A stretch of DNA of 64,000 bases from JBBQER01 sp052148155 (GCA_052148155.1 JBKQIY010000248.1:1-64000), one strand, 5' to 3'. Shown: positions 7,499-16,341, numbered from the stretch's first letter. A program made the numbers and translations. Notes: generated by a model not told the origin, from the sequence alone.

Positions 7499-8635
7499 TC
7501 AGGCGACGCCGAGCCGAACTGCCGCCTCTCGCCGGTAACGACTCGTGGAGTGCTCCGAATCGTGGTCGAACCGCGGGATCACTTCGTCGCCGAAGAGGGT
7601 GATCGTCTCCACGAGCAACTCGTGCGAGAACGTGGAACCCGACGGGCCCATGATGAGCTGGTCGACGCCCACGTCGACCCACTTCTGCACGCCTGCTGCA
7701 CACTCATCCGGCGTCCCGACCATGGCTGCACCGGTCGCGAGCCCCTTGTCGAGATCTTCGAGCGTCGGGTCGGGAATCTCCGTCGGCCACTCTGGCACGA
7801 ACGGCGGCTTTGGGAACGTATCCAGATAGTGGAACACGAGGGTCTGCTGGCGGCCGTTCCCGGAATGCGTCATGACGTCGCGTGCGCGGTCGCGATCCTC
7901 CAAGCACATGAAGCTCGTCGTGACTGCGACGTTGTCGTTCACGTAATCGCCCACCGGTTCGGCGGTCGCGATCGCCTTCTTGTAGGTCTCGATCAGCGGC
8001 GCCATCTTCTGCGGCGAACCCCCCGTAAAGCACAACACGCCCAGACCCGCGCGGCCGGCTTTCTCGAACGTCTCAGGATTCCCTGCCGCGACCCACATCG
8101 GCGGGTGCGGCTTCAGCCACGGCTTCGGCAACACGTTACGTGGGGGCATCGTGAAAAACTGACCTTCGAAGGAGTACAGGTGATCTCCCCACATGTGCTT
8201 GAACTCGACGATCACTTCGTCGTACATGGCTCGGGTGATCTCAGGGTCGGTGATCCCGAATCCGCCCATCTCCGTGGTGGATGAGCCCCGACCGGTTCCG
8301 AACTCGAAGCGGCCACCCGATACGTGATCCATCATGGCGACGCGTTCGGCGACGCGTGCGGGATGATTCACGGGCGGCGTGACGTTGATGATCCCGCTGC
8401 CCACGTGGATCTGATTGGTGCGAGCAAGCACCCACGGCATCAACACTTCGTTGGCGGAAATGTGCGAGTACTCCTCGAGGAAGTGGTGCTCGGTGAACCA
8501 GGCGTACTTCCAGTTGTGTTGGTCGCCTACCTCGCACAGCTGGACTTCGCTGACGAGCCGGTCGTGCTCGGCGTTCGGGTTGGCGGCGCGCATGTCGCGG
8601 TGCACGAAGCCGCCCTGGAAGAGGCCAAATTCCAT
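7499..8635 (-). CDS. LLM-class flavin-dependent (luciferase-like) oxidoreductase
   Basis: A 378-residue luciferase-like monooxygenase (TIM barrel using reduced FMN or F420). Diagnostic stretches are AWFTEHHFLEEYSHISANEV, HVGSGIINVTPPVNHPARVA and VSGGRFEFGTGRGSSTTEMG, then the late MVGTPDECAAGVQKWVDVGV. The substrate is not predictable from sequence; in actinobacteria related enzymes accompany sterol and fatty-acid degradation. The ATG at 8635 gives the standard MEFGLFQGGF start; a longer in-frame reading to 9295 has no similarity. A KstR-type palindrome lies 30 bases upstream (8665-8684), suggesting that the gene responds to sterol-derived CoA esters. Confidence 0.92.
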   Translation of the reverse strand: MEFGLFQGGFVHRDMRAANPNAEHDRLVSEVQLCEVGDQHNWKYAWFTEHHFLEEYSHISANEVLMPWVLARTNQIHVGSGIINVTPPVNHPARVAERVAMMDHVSGGRFEFGTGRGSSTTEMGGFGITDPEITRAMYDEVIVEFKHMWGDHLYSFEGQFFTMPPRNVLPKPWLKPHPPMWVAAGNPETFEKAGRAGLGVLCFTGGSPQKMAPLIETYKKAIATAEPVGDYVNDNVAVTTSFMCLEDRDRARDVMTHSGNGRQQTLVFHYLDTFPKPPFVPEWPTEIPDPTLEDLDKGLATGAAMVGTPDECAAGVQKWVDVGVDQLIMGPSGSTFSHELLVETITLFGDEVIPRFDHDSEHSTSRYRREAAVRLGVA

Positions 8636-8664
8636 GCTCGTCGAATCCTTTGCTGAGACTGCGT

Positions 8665-8684
8665 TTTTAGAACGTGTTCTAAAA
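8665..8684. promoter_or_regulatory. KstR-like operator TTTTAGAAC-GT-GTTCTAAAA
   Basis: A perfect nine-base inverted repeat around a two-base centre. The core TAGAACNNGTTCTA matches the published KstR motif of mycobacteria and rhodococci, where this TetR repressor controls cholesterol catabolism. It lies 30 bases upstream of the LLM oxidoreductase start. No kstR gene is in the window. The match is strong; the regulatory meaning is inferred from other genera. Confidence 0.75.
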
Positions 8685-9305
8685 CGTAGTGGTTGGGCTC
8701 GGGCCTGTCCAGCACTCGCGCCGCACCGACGATGGGGCATGGTTTGTGCATCCCCACGCTGAGATCCTCCCCGCGGCGTTCGCCGGGGCGTCCGGCTCGG
8801 CGCGGTCGTCGCCACGGCGCGCGCTCGCTGGGACGGCGAGCGGATTCGTCTTTCTCCACACCGACTCGTTCGCCGACCGGTTGGAACCGACCGCGACACC
8901 GGCAACGGACGACGTCGCGTTCTGCGGACTGCTCGCACCCCTCGCGTCTGAGACCACGCATCGCGTCCGAGACGCCGACCATGAGTCGAGTCTCTTCCGC
9001 GTGTTCCCGAAGCGCGTGTCGCGCCAAATCGATGCGCGTTCGAGCGGCGCAGGGTGCGGCGCCGGCACTCGTATGCGATGCCGACGTCTCCTGGCGGCCG
9101 GCGACGCGCCGACCAGCGCAGACGTTTCGACCGACGCCTCGCGCACTCGACCAGTTGGCGCTTTGCGCGTGACGCGCCCATGCTCGCAGCGCACCGTCGG
9201 AGACGACGAGCGTCACGCTCCGCCGTGTGCGGCGTGTGCACGGGCCTGGTTGACGGGCCTGTCCCCGAGGCGCCGCTGGACGCGACCGCTAGCATTGGCG
9301 GTCGC
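8685..9305. other. Gene-poor interval, no recognised gene
   Basis: Some 620 bases between the KstR-like box and the tRNA. Open frames exist on both strands (for example plus-strand 8689-9315) because of the high GC content, but their translations are rich in Arg, Ser and Ala, lack family motifs, and mutually overlap. I see no convincing protein, RNA or repeat. Confidence 0.5.
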
Positions 9306-9377
9306 GGCGGCGTAGCCGAGTGGCACAGGCAGAGGTCTGCAAAACCTTAAACGCGGGTTCGATTCCCGCCGCCGCCT
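9306..9377 (+). tRNA. tRNA-Cys (anticodon GCA)
   Basis: A full cloverleaf can be drawn. The acceptor stem GGCGGCG (9306-9312) pairs with CGCCGCC (9370-9376), followed by discriminator U, as expected for tRNA-Cys. The anticodon stem GAGGT/ACCTT encloses loop CTGCAAA with anticodon GCA. The T stem GCGGG/CCCGC encloses TTCGATT. No CCA is encoded. Open reading frames across this locus are artefacts. Confidence 0.96.
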
Positions 9378-9963
9378 CTTGACCGGTGTGAACGGCACGG
9401 AGACGGCACCCTTTTGGCCGTACCCATCGCTGCGAAGCAGTCGAGGGCGGGTGCGTCGTCGAAGCAGAGATCGTTGCGTCGGCGTGCTCCATGTTGCACA
9501 CGACGGAACCATGGCGGTACGGCGTCGCGTTCGAGCCGGGTTTCGTTGACTGGCGACAAGCTGATCGCACCTCGTCGACCGCGCGGCCAGTGTCGTCATC
9601 GTTTCACGGTGATGACGGGTCGGTCGGCGTCGCGCAACGCGGGCGACGCGTGAGTCTTCGCCACGGACTGCTTGCCCCACGTGTGCGCGGTCGCCAAGCC
9701 GCCCGCATGCGTGTTGTTGCACGGAGCGTCATCGTCGTCGTTGCCGACCCGGCGCGCGGTCTACGACAGGTTCGGTGTCGTCACGACCGACCGAACATCT
9801 TCCCATGGGGTATCCAAACGCCGACGTTGTTCGCGCCGAGCAACGAGTCCCTGATCGAGCGAACGCACCCAGCCGACGACACGAACCTCGACACGGACGC
9901 CGGCCTCGGACTCGGCCGTGACCGGACCCGGTTGCGTCAGAGGACCGATCGAAGCTTCCCAGT
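9378..9963. other. Gene-poor interval downstream of tRNA-Cys
   Basis: About 585 bases with no convincing complete gene. On the minus strand, between about 9745 and 9606, a short frame closed by a stop on both sides reads DDAPCNNTHAGGLATAHTWG and ends DADRPVITVKR. It looks more protein-like than its surroundings and may be the relic of a lost gene. No integrase, direct repeat of the tRNA 3' end or transposase was found. Confidence 0.4.
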
Positions 9964-12270
9964 TCAGACTGCGGCTCGGGTCGGCACCAGGGTCCCGCCC
10001 GGTTGGGAACCGGCCGTCAGTGCCCGCGGCACGACTGCGTGGCGTGCGGTCAGACCCGACACCGCGAACTCGCCGAGGCGTTCGGGAGACACGGCCGGCG
10101 ACCACAGCCATCCGACCGCGGTGTCACATCCGAGTTCACGCAGTCGCTCGGCTTGCTCGACGCGTTCGACGCCTTCACCGGTGATCTTCATCCCGAGCGC
10201 GTGCCCCATCGTGATCGCGGCCTGCACGATCGCGACATCGGCCTCGACTGTGTCGATCGTGTCGAGCAACGATTTGTCGAGCTTCAAGACGTCGATCGGT
10301 AGGCGCTTCAGATACGACAACGACGAGTAGCCCGTTCCGAAATCGTCGATCGCGACTCGCACCCCGAGCGTGCGGATCTTGCGGAGTTTCATCGACGTCA
10401 CTTCCAGATCGGTCAGCGCACCCCGTTCAGTGATCTCGATTTGCAGGCAGCGAGGATCGACGCCCGTTTCTTCGAGCACGCTCGTGATCTCCCCGACGAG
10501 GTCGCCTTGGCGCATGAAGCGTGGCGAGAGGTTGACGCTCACGACGATCGGGTCGTCCTCGCGAACGAGCGTCGACCAATGCCGCGCCCAGCCGCACGCT
10601 TCGCGCAAGACGAGACGATCGATTGCGACGATGAGGCCCGACTCTTCGGCGAACGGAACGAACCGGTCGGGCGCGATGAGACCCCGAGTGGGGTGCAGCC
10701 AACGGATCAGGGCCTCGGTTGCGATCACGCGTCCGGTCGCGAGGTCCAACTCCGGCTGGAACTGCACGACCAGTTCTCCGTGGTCTATCGCGCGCCAAAG
10801 GTCGCCCTCGAGCTCGAGACGCTCCATCATGCGCGGCGCGGACTGCGGATCGAACAGTTCCCAACGGGCGCGGCCTTCGTCCTTGGCGATATACATCGCG
10901 AGGTCGGATTGGCGGAGCAGGTCACTGGCCCGTTCCTCACCGCCGAGTGAGATCGCGATCCCGATGCTCACCGAGGCGAACAGCTCGTGTTCACCGACCA
11001 GTACCGGCTCGCGCATGACGTCGATGACCCGTTCCGCCATTTGGATCGCCGCGTCCGGATCCCGAAGGTTACGCAGCAGCAAGCTGAATTCGTCGCCACC
11101 GAAGCGGGCCACCACGTCGGTCGGTCGCATGCACGACTGGAGGCGCTCGGCGACGGCCATGAGCAGACGGTCGCCGGCGTCGTGGCCGAGCGTGTCGTTC
11201 ACGAGTTTGAAGCGGTCAACATCGAGGAACAACACTGCGACGTGCCGGTGATCGGTTGCGGCGTCGAACAGTGCCTGCTCGAGTCGCTCGAGGAACTGCC
11301 ACCGATTCGGCAGACGCGTCAGCGCGTCGTGATAGGCCTGGAAGGTCAGCTGCTCCTGCGCCGCGCGACGTTCGCTCACATCGCGCATGTTGCACACGAG
11401 TCCGCACACTGCGGGGTCGGCGAGCCGGTTGGTGACGCCGACCTCGAACCAACGTAACGATCCGTCGACGTGGCGCAAGGGCAGCTCGATCCACGCCACG
11501 TCTCCGGGCCGCCCCATCAACTCGGCGAAGAAGTCGTGGGCGCGATCGATCTCTTCTTCGGGCAGGACTTCGCGTCCGATCCGCTCAAGATGTTTGTAGC
11601 CGAGCAGGCGGATCAGCGCCGGACTCGTGTACGAAACCTGGCCGTCGGCTTCGAGCACCATGATCGCGTCGGAGGCGTGCTGCACGAGGGCGCGGAGCCG
11701 TTCCTCGCTGCGCCGGAGGTCGGTCTCGACCATCTCCTTTTGGCGCTGCGTGTATGTCAGCATCCAGATCACGAAGCACACGCCGGCGCATTCGAGCACC
11801 GCCAGTCCGTGGCCCTGCGGCTCCGGAATCAAGCTCTTCGCAAGGCCGAGCGTCACTGCGCACTCGCCCAGGGCGATCCCGACAACGCTGAAGACGATGC
11901 CGGCACGACCGGCTCGCGATCCCTCGGCGTCGAGGTGGTTGGCCACGTTGAACACGAAGCCGATCGCGAGCAACGCACCCCATCCGATCGTGTAGATCAC
12001 CAGAGTGATCGAGGCGATCTCGACCGCGATCCGAAGCGTCGTGTGATACGGCAGGGCGATCTCGACCGCCGTCGACGCGACCCATACGACTCCGACCACA
12101 CCGACGAGTACCCATACTGGCTCGTGCGCGATGGCCCCGAGCTGGCGCGCCACAATGAACAGCAGGCAGACCGGAATGGGCACGAGCCGAGCCGGATGCG
12201 CCCACGCGCGCAAGCGTGGACGGACCAGCCGTACCTGATGTTCGCCTCCGTGCATTGTGTTTGCCGCCAC
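9964..12270 (-). CDS. Membrane-anchored PAS-GGDEF-EAL cyclic-di-GMP protein
   Basis: A 768-residue protein for synthesis and/or breakdown of cyclic di-GMP. Residues about 28-175 form six or so membrane helices (LVPIPVCLLFIVARQL, VWVLVGVVGVVWVAST and others). A short helical linker and a PAS domain follow (about 190-310, ALVQHASDAIMVLEADGQVS). Next comes a diguanylate cyclase domain with the intact active loop RFGGDEFS near residue 400. Last is an EAL phosphodiesterase domain with TEALIRWLHP, VSVNLSPRFM, IEITERG, DDFGTGYSSL and GEGVE. Both catalytic signatures look intact, so the protein may be bifunctional with PAS-controlled direction. The extreme C-terminus is GWLWSPAVSP where most EAL proteins have GYLFS-x-P. 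The GTG start at 12270 has GGGA just ahead; ATG 12255 is an alternative. Confidence 0.93.
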   Translation of the reverse strand: MAANTMHGGEHQVRLVRPRLRAWAHPARLVPIPVCLLFIVARQLGAIAHEPVWVLVGVVGVVWVASTAVEIALPYHTTLRIAVEIASITLVIYTIGWGALLAIGFVFNVANHLDAEGSRAGRAGIVFSVVGIALGECAVTLGLAKSLIPEPQGHGLAVLECAGVCFVIWMLTYTQRQKEMVETDLRRSEERLRALVQHASDAIMVLEADGQVSYTSPALIRLLGYKHLERIGREVLPEEEIDRAHDFFAELMGRPGDVAWIELPLRHVDGSLRWFEVGVTNRLADPAVCGLVCNMRDVSERRAAQEQLTFQAYHDALTRLPNRWQFLERLEQALFDAATDHRHVAVLFLDVDRFKLVNDTLGHDAGDRLLMAVAERLQSCMRPTDVVARFGGDEFSLLLRNLRDPDAAIQMAERVIDVMREPVLVGEHELFASVSIGIAISLGGEERASDLLRQSDLAMYIAKDEGRARWELFDPQSAPRMMERLELEGDLWRAIDHGELVVQFQPELDLATGRVIATEALIRWLHPTRGLIAPDRFVPFAEESGLIVAIDRLVLREACGWARHWSTLVREDDPIVVSVNLSPRFMRQGDLVGEITSVLEETGVDPRCLQIEITERGALTDLEVTSMKLRKIRTLGVRVAIDDFGTGYSSLSYLKRLPIDVLKLDKSLLDTIDTVEADVAIVQAAITMGHALGMKITGEGVERVEQAERLRELGCDTAVGWLWSPAVSPERLGEFAVSGLTARHAVVPRALTAGSQPGGTLVPTRAAV

Positions 12271-12451
12271 GCTTCCCTGCTTCGCGGACTACGCAACCTC
12301 GGCAACGGTCCCCGCGCCGTGAGGATGCAACTGCGTATATCGACACGATCCGGGACCCACTTGACGCCGCCCGCGCCCCGGCCGGCCGAGGGATGTCGGA
12401 CGCTCGGCGCTAGGCTCGTCAGTTGCATCTTCCGCCGTTTCGGAGCACCCG

Positions 12452-13882
12452 ATGACAAGCAATTCCGAGGCCCGCACCGGCGCCCGGATCTGGGGTGTCG
12501 GCGCTGGCGCTCCTGCGTTGCGTGTGACGACCGCCGATATCGGCGCGGCGTGGGGCCGGTCCGGCAGGAGCCAAATTGCGGCCTGCGCGCCAGACGAGGA
12601 CACCCTGACGCTCGCCTGGGATGCCGCGTCGGCGGCGCTCGACGCGGCCGGGGTCGAGGCCGACGCGGTCGACGCGATCTTGTGGGGCACGAGCCGGCCT
12701 CCGTTCGCCGAAGGCCCGAGCCTGGCTTTCCTGGCGGCTGCGCTCGGCCTGCCGGCCGACGTCGAAGGGGCGCTTGTGTGCGGCTCCACCCACTCGGGGA
12801 TGGAAGCCCTGAACGCCGGCGCGGACATGATCGCGGCGGGCTCGGCCGGTGTCGCGCTGGTCGTCGTTTCGGACGCGCTGCGCCCGGGCCTCGGCACCGG
12901 TTTCGAAGCCCGTTGCGGTGCGGGCGCGGCAGCCGTGGTGCTCGGCGCCCACGGAGGTGCAGCCACGCTGGGACGGCGGGTCACGAACACTCGACCGTTC
13001 GTGGATCGATACCGAGGCGACGGCGAATCCGACAACCGCGACCTGTACGACGCGCGCCTGTTCCGCGAAGAGATCTTCCTTCCGAGCGTCGAGGGCGTCG
13101 GACGCGACCTTGCGCAGTCGCCGGTGAGGGCGTGGTCGCTCCCCGACCCCGACGGTCGCCTCGGCGCCGTCGTCGCCAAGACGCTTGGTGCAGCGACGCT
13201 CGCGTCGGGTGCGGTGTACGCAGCGGTTGGAGATACGGGCGCAGCCGCGGCGCTGCTCGGCGCGCTCGGCGCGCTCGACACACCCGGGATGGTTGCCCTG
13301 GTCGGCACCGGCGGAGGTCGCACTACCGGCATTCTCGTGGACGTACACGCGCCGGTACCGGGCGCGAGTCGTGCCGGCGCGGTCCTCGCCGCCGGCCGGC
13401 GCGCCTCGTACGCAGAGCTGTTACGCGCACGCGGCCAACTCGTTCCCGGCGGCGAGACCATCCCAATGGGCGTGCCACCGGAAAGCGCGCTGTTCGTACG
13501 CGGCGCCGATGAGATGCTCGGCCTGCTCGGCGGACGCTGCGTCGATTGCGGCACGATCAGCACGCCACCCACCGTCCACCCGACGTGCATCAATTGTGGC
13601 GGCCCGAAACTTGAGCCGGTCTCCCTCGCACGCGCTGGCGCGGTGCACACCTACGTGATCAACCACACGATGCCGGCGCCGTTCGTCGCGCCGCTACCGA
13701 TCGCGGTGCTCGACATGGACGACGGCGCGCGGCTCATGCTCCAGGTGATCGGCGACGGCAAAGACGTCGAGATCGGCGGACGGGTCGAGCTCGTGCTGCG
13801 GAAGTATGCACATGAACGCGGCGTTCCGGTCTACGGGTTCAAAGCCCGACCGGTCGTCGGGCGACAGGAGGTGACGTCGTAA
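12452..13882 (+). CDS. HMG-CoA-synthase-like domain fused to a DUF35 zinc-ribbon/OB-fold protein
   Basis: A 476-residue two-domain protein. Residues 1-350 have a thiolase-fold, HMG-CoA-synthase/KAS III-like pattern (AWDAASAALDAAGVEADAVD, then ASRAGAVLAAGRRASYAEL). From about residue 363 a rubredoxin-like zinc ribbon (CVDC and CINC about 16 residues apart) leads into an OB fold (YVINHTMPAPFVAPLPIAVL), the DUF35 module. DUF35 proteins bind acyl-CoA and partner thiolase-like enzymes; in steroid degradation ChsH2 serves the aldolase Ltp2 in this way. At the place of the HMGS catalytic cysteine the sequence reads GSTHSGMEAL, so the nucleophile seems to be missing. The stop overlaps the thiolase start (TAATG), arguing for a physical complex. 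GGAG eight bases upstream supports ATG 12452. Confidence 0.85.
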   Translation: MTSNSEARTGARIWGVGAGAPALRVTTADIGAAWGRSGRSQIAACAPDEDTLTLAWDAASAALDAAGVEADAVDAILWGTSRPPFAEGPSLAFLAAALGLPADVEGALVCGSTHSGMEALNAGADMIAAGSAGVALVVVSDALRPGLGTGFEARCGAGAAAVVLGAHGGAATLGRRVTNTRPFVDRYRGDGESDNRDLYDARLFREEIFLPSVEGVGRDLAQSPVRAWSLPDPDGRLGAVVAKTLGAATLASGAVYAAVGDTGAAAALLGALGALDTPGMVALVGTGGGRTTGILVDVHAPVPGASRAGAVLAAGRRASYAELLRARGQLVPGGETIPMGVPPESALFVRGADEMLGLLGGRCVDCGTISTPPTVHPTCINCGGPKLEPVSLARAGAVHTYVINHTMPAPFVAPLPIAVLDMDDGARLMLQVIGDGKDVEIGGRVELVLRKYAHERGVPVYGFKARPVVGRQEVTS

Positions 13883-15057
13883 TGGTGTGGAACCGGGTGG
13901 CGGTGGTCGGCGCCGGGCTGATCAAGATGGGCGAGCTCTTCGAACAGAGCTACGAACAGATGGCCGCCGCCGCGTTCGAGGCGGCCGTCGCGAGTGTTGA
14001 CAAAGGATTTGAGCCGCACCAGGTCGACGCCGCCTTCGTGGCGACTCAACGTGGAACGCTCTGGGGTCAAGAAGGAATCGGCGGCAACACGGTCCCGACC
14101 GCGATCGGGCTGGTCGGTATCCCCTGCACGCGTATCGAGAACGCGTGCCCGTCCGGATCCGACGCATTTCGCGTCGGCGCGATGGCCGTCGCCAGCGGAG
14201 TCCACGACGTCGTACTCGTGATCGGTGTCGAAAAGATGCGCGACAAATCGACCGAGGAGGGCTTGCTGTCACGCGCCGCGTCTGGTCATCCGATCTTCAC
14301 GCGGGGCGAGACAGCGCCCGTGCTGTTCGCGCCGTTCGCGACTCGCCACATGCACGAGTTCGGTACGACACGCGAGATGCTCGCATCGGTGGCAGTCAAG
14401 AACCACTACAACGGAGCGCGCGACCCCTACGCGCACTTCCAAAACGAAATCACCGTCGACGACGTGCTCAACTCGGCGCCGGTCTGTCACCCTCTCCACC
14501 TCCTCGACTGCTGCCCCCAGACCGACGGCGCGGCCGCGGTGCTGCTCGTACCCGCCGAGCGCGCCGCCGAGTTCACCGACCGGCCGGTGTTCGTGGCCGG
14601 CTTCGGCGCCGCGACCGACCACCCGTATCTGCACGAGAAGGACTCGTTCGTGGAGATCAAAGCCACCCGCCTCGCGGCCCAACGGGCCTACGCCATGGCC
14701 GGAGTGGGTCCCGGACAGATCGACTGTGCCGAAGTGCATGACTGCTTCACGATCACCGAGATCCTCGATGTCGAAGACCTCGGCTTCTTCGACAAAGGTG
14801 ACGGCGGGCGAGCGAGCCTGGAAGGCGAAACCGCGCTCACCGGTCGTATCCCGGTGAACACCTCGGGCGGACTGCTCGCTAAAGGACATCCGATCGGAGC
14901 GACCGGTGTCGCGCAGATCACGGAGTGCTGGTGGCAATTACGCGGGGAGGCCAACGACCGCCAGATCGAAACCCACAACGGTTTCGCGCTCCAGCACAAC
15001 GCCGGCGGGCGCGGATCAGGAGTGTCGGTCGTGAACATCCTCACGAACCGCAAGTAA
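13882..15057 (+). CDS. SCP-x/Ltp-type thiolase or aldolase
   Basis: A 391-residue thiolase-superfamily enzyme of the non-degradative SCP-x/lipid-transfer branch. Seen are a cysteine in IENACPSGSDAFR (about residue 88), EVHDCFTITE, and the catalytic His in GHPIGATG near residue 336. The C-terminus is LQHNAGGRGSGVSVV rather than the CxG loop of ordinary thiolases. In sterol side-chain degradation such enzymes cleave 3-keto-acyl-CoA or, with a DUF35 partner, act as retro-aldolases. The preceding gene encodes a DUF35 protein and overlaps by one base, so the pair probably forms one enzyme. Which of the two reactions it performs cannot be decided here. Confidence 0.88.
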   Translation: MVWNRVAVVGAGLIKMGELFEQSYEQMAAAAFEAAVASVDKGFEPHQVDAAFVATQRGTLWGQEGIGGNTVPTAIGLVGIPCTRIENACPSGSDAFRVGAMAVASGVHDVVLVIGVEKMRDKSTEEGLLSRAASGHPIFTRGETAPVLFAPFATRHMHEFGTTREMLASVAVKNHYNGARDPYAHFQNEITVDDVLNSAPVCHPLHLLDCCPQTDGAAAVLLVPAERAAEFTDRPVFVAGFGAATDHPYLHEKDSFVEIKATRLAAQRAYAMAGVGPGQIDCAEVHDCFTITEILDVEDLGFFDKGDGGRASLEGETALTGRIPVNTSGGLLAKGHPIGATGVAQITECWWQLRGEANDRQIETHNGFALQHNAGGRGSGVSVVNILTNRK

Positions 15058-15063
15058 CGCCTG

Positions 15064-15873
15064 ATGACCGAGACGCACCTGCGGGTCGAGCGGGATCCGG
15101 ACGGCGTCGGCCGCATCGTGCTCGATCGGCCCGACGCCAAGAATGCTCTGACCATTGCGATGCGCGACGGCATCATCGACGCGCTGCGCGCGTTCCGGGC
15201 CGATTCCGCGGTCCGCGCGGTGTTGGTCACCGGCGAAGGTGACAGCTTCTGCGCGGGTATGGACCTCAGCGCTTCGACGGTCACCCACGCCGGCCAGCCT
15301 GACTTCGTACCCCGGGCGACGTCGGAAGCATTGCGCGCCGGCGTGCAAACGTTCATCCGCGAGTTGTGGGAGCTCGACAAGCCGACGGTCGCCGCGGTCA
15401 ACGGTGCCGCGGTCGGCCCGGGCGCGCACCTTGCGCTCGCCTGCGACTTCGTGCTCGTACACCCGCGGACGCGCTTCATCTGGACGTTTGCCAAGTGGGG
15501 CCTCGTCGCCGACGCCGGCGGCGCCTACCTGTTGCCGCGGCTGGTCGGCCTGCCACGGGCGAAGGCAATGGTGATGCTCGGCGAAAGCGCGACCGGAAGC
15601 GACGCCGTCAACTTGGGGCTCGCGTATCGGTGCGTTGAGTCCGCAGAGGAGTTGATGCCCGAAGCGCTCGAGCTCGCACGCACACTCGCCGCCGGCCCGA
15701 CCCGCTCGCTCGGACTGTCCAAGCGTCTTTTGAACATGTCGTTCGAGACCGACCTCGCGCACTCGCTCGAGTTGGAGGGCCACTTTCAGACGTTGGCCAC
15801 CGCGTCGCCCGACCTCGTGGAGGGTATGGCGGCGTTTCGCGAGAAGCGCGACGCGCATTTCGACGGAATGTGA
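15064..15873 (+). CDS. Enoyl-CoA hydratase/isomerase family protein (PaaG-like active site)
   Basis: A 269-residue crotonase-fold protein. The oxyanion-hole segments are GDSFCAGMDLS and AAVNGAAVGPGAHLALACDF. The catalytic region reads AKWGLVADAGGAYLLPRLVG: the first hydratase glutamate is not conserved, while the aspartate in ADAGG matches the isomerase-type enzymes such as PaaG. A double-bond isomerase rather than a simple hydratase is therefore likely. The gene starts six bases after the thiolase stop and belongs to the same operon (12452 onwards). Confidence 0.87.
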   Translation: MTETHLRVERDPDGVGRIVLDRPDAKNALTIAMRDGIIDALRAFRADSAVRAVLVTGEGDSFCAGMDLSASTVTHAGQPDFVPRATSEALRAGVQTFIRELWELDKPTVAAVNGAAVGPGAHLALACDFVLVHPRTRFIWTFAKWGLVADAGGAYLLPRLVGLPRAKAMVMLGESATGSDAVNLGLAYRCVESAEELMPEALELARTLAAGPTRSLGLSKRLLNMSFETDLAHSLELEGHFQTLATASPDLVEGMAAFREKRDAHFDGM

Positions 15874-15886
15874 GCAGGCACCCGGC

Positions 15887-16321
15887 ATGGAGCGTCTGCA
15901 GCGCGTCGCGGCATACAACGTCTGTCTCGACGATGCGTCGCGGCTGTTGATGTGCCGGTTGAGCGACATCACCGAACGTCCAGGTTGGTGGACACTGCCC
16001 GGCGGCGGAATCTGTTTCGGCGAGCACCCCGAAGCTGGGGCGCTCCGGGAGCTCGAGGAAGAGACGGGTTTCGCCGGGCGTATCGTGCAGCTTCTTGCGG
16101 TCGACTCGTTGCGACGGCCGGCGCCCGGACCGGACGGCATCGAAGCTGACTATCACAGCGTTCGCATCGTGTATCGCACCGAGATCACCGGCGGCCAGCT
16201 CCGCCACGAGACACACGAGAGTACAGACCGTGCTCAGTGGTGCTCGCGCGAAGATCTGAGCTCACTTCCACTGGTCGAGCTCGGCCGGCTCGGTACCACG
16301 TTGGCGTTCGGCGCCGCCTGA
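15887..16321 (+). CDS. Nudix hydrolase
   Basis: A 144-residue Nudix protein that hydrolyses nucleoside diphosphates linked to another moiety. The Nudix box is complete: a glycine-rich start (GGGICFGEHPEAG) followed by ALRELEEETGF, which carries the REXXEE metal-binding helix. The N-terminal strand RVAAYNVCLDDASRLLMCRL is standard. Family members in acyl-CoA clusters include CoA pyrophosphatases, but the CoA-specific signature is not clear here. It follows the enoyl-CoA hydratase by 13 bases, so it may share its transcript. Confidence 0.88.
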   Translation: MERLQRVAAYNVCLDDASRLLMCRLSDITERPGWWTLPGGGICFGEHPEAGALRELEEETGFAGRIVQLLAVDSLRRPAPGPDGIEADYHSVRIVYRTEITGGQLRHETHESTDRAQWCSREDLSSLPLVELGRLGTTLAFGAA

Positions 16322-16341
16322 CCCAATCCAGGAGAAACTCG

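Noticed and set aside
8689..9315. 208-residue plus-strand ORF between the LLM gene and the tRNA
   Set aside because: It runs into the tRNA-Cys gene, has no recognisable motif, and competes with equally long minus-strand frames; typical of random frames in GC-rich DNA.
9289..9570. Minus-strand ORFs containing AAAGIEPAFKVLQTSACA
   Set aside because: This is the well-known artefact of translating a tRNA gene; the tRNA-Cys cloverleaf is complete.
12400..12425. Possible TGAC-box before the HMGCS/DUF35 gene (TAGGCTCGTCAG)
   Set aside because: Only one half-site (GTCAG) is present; no partner at the required six-base spacing.
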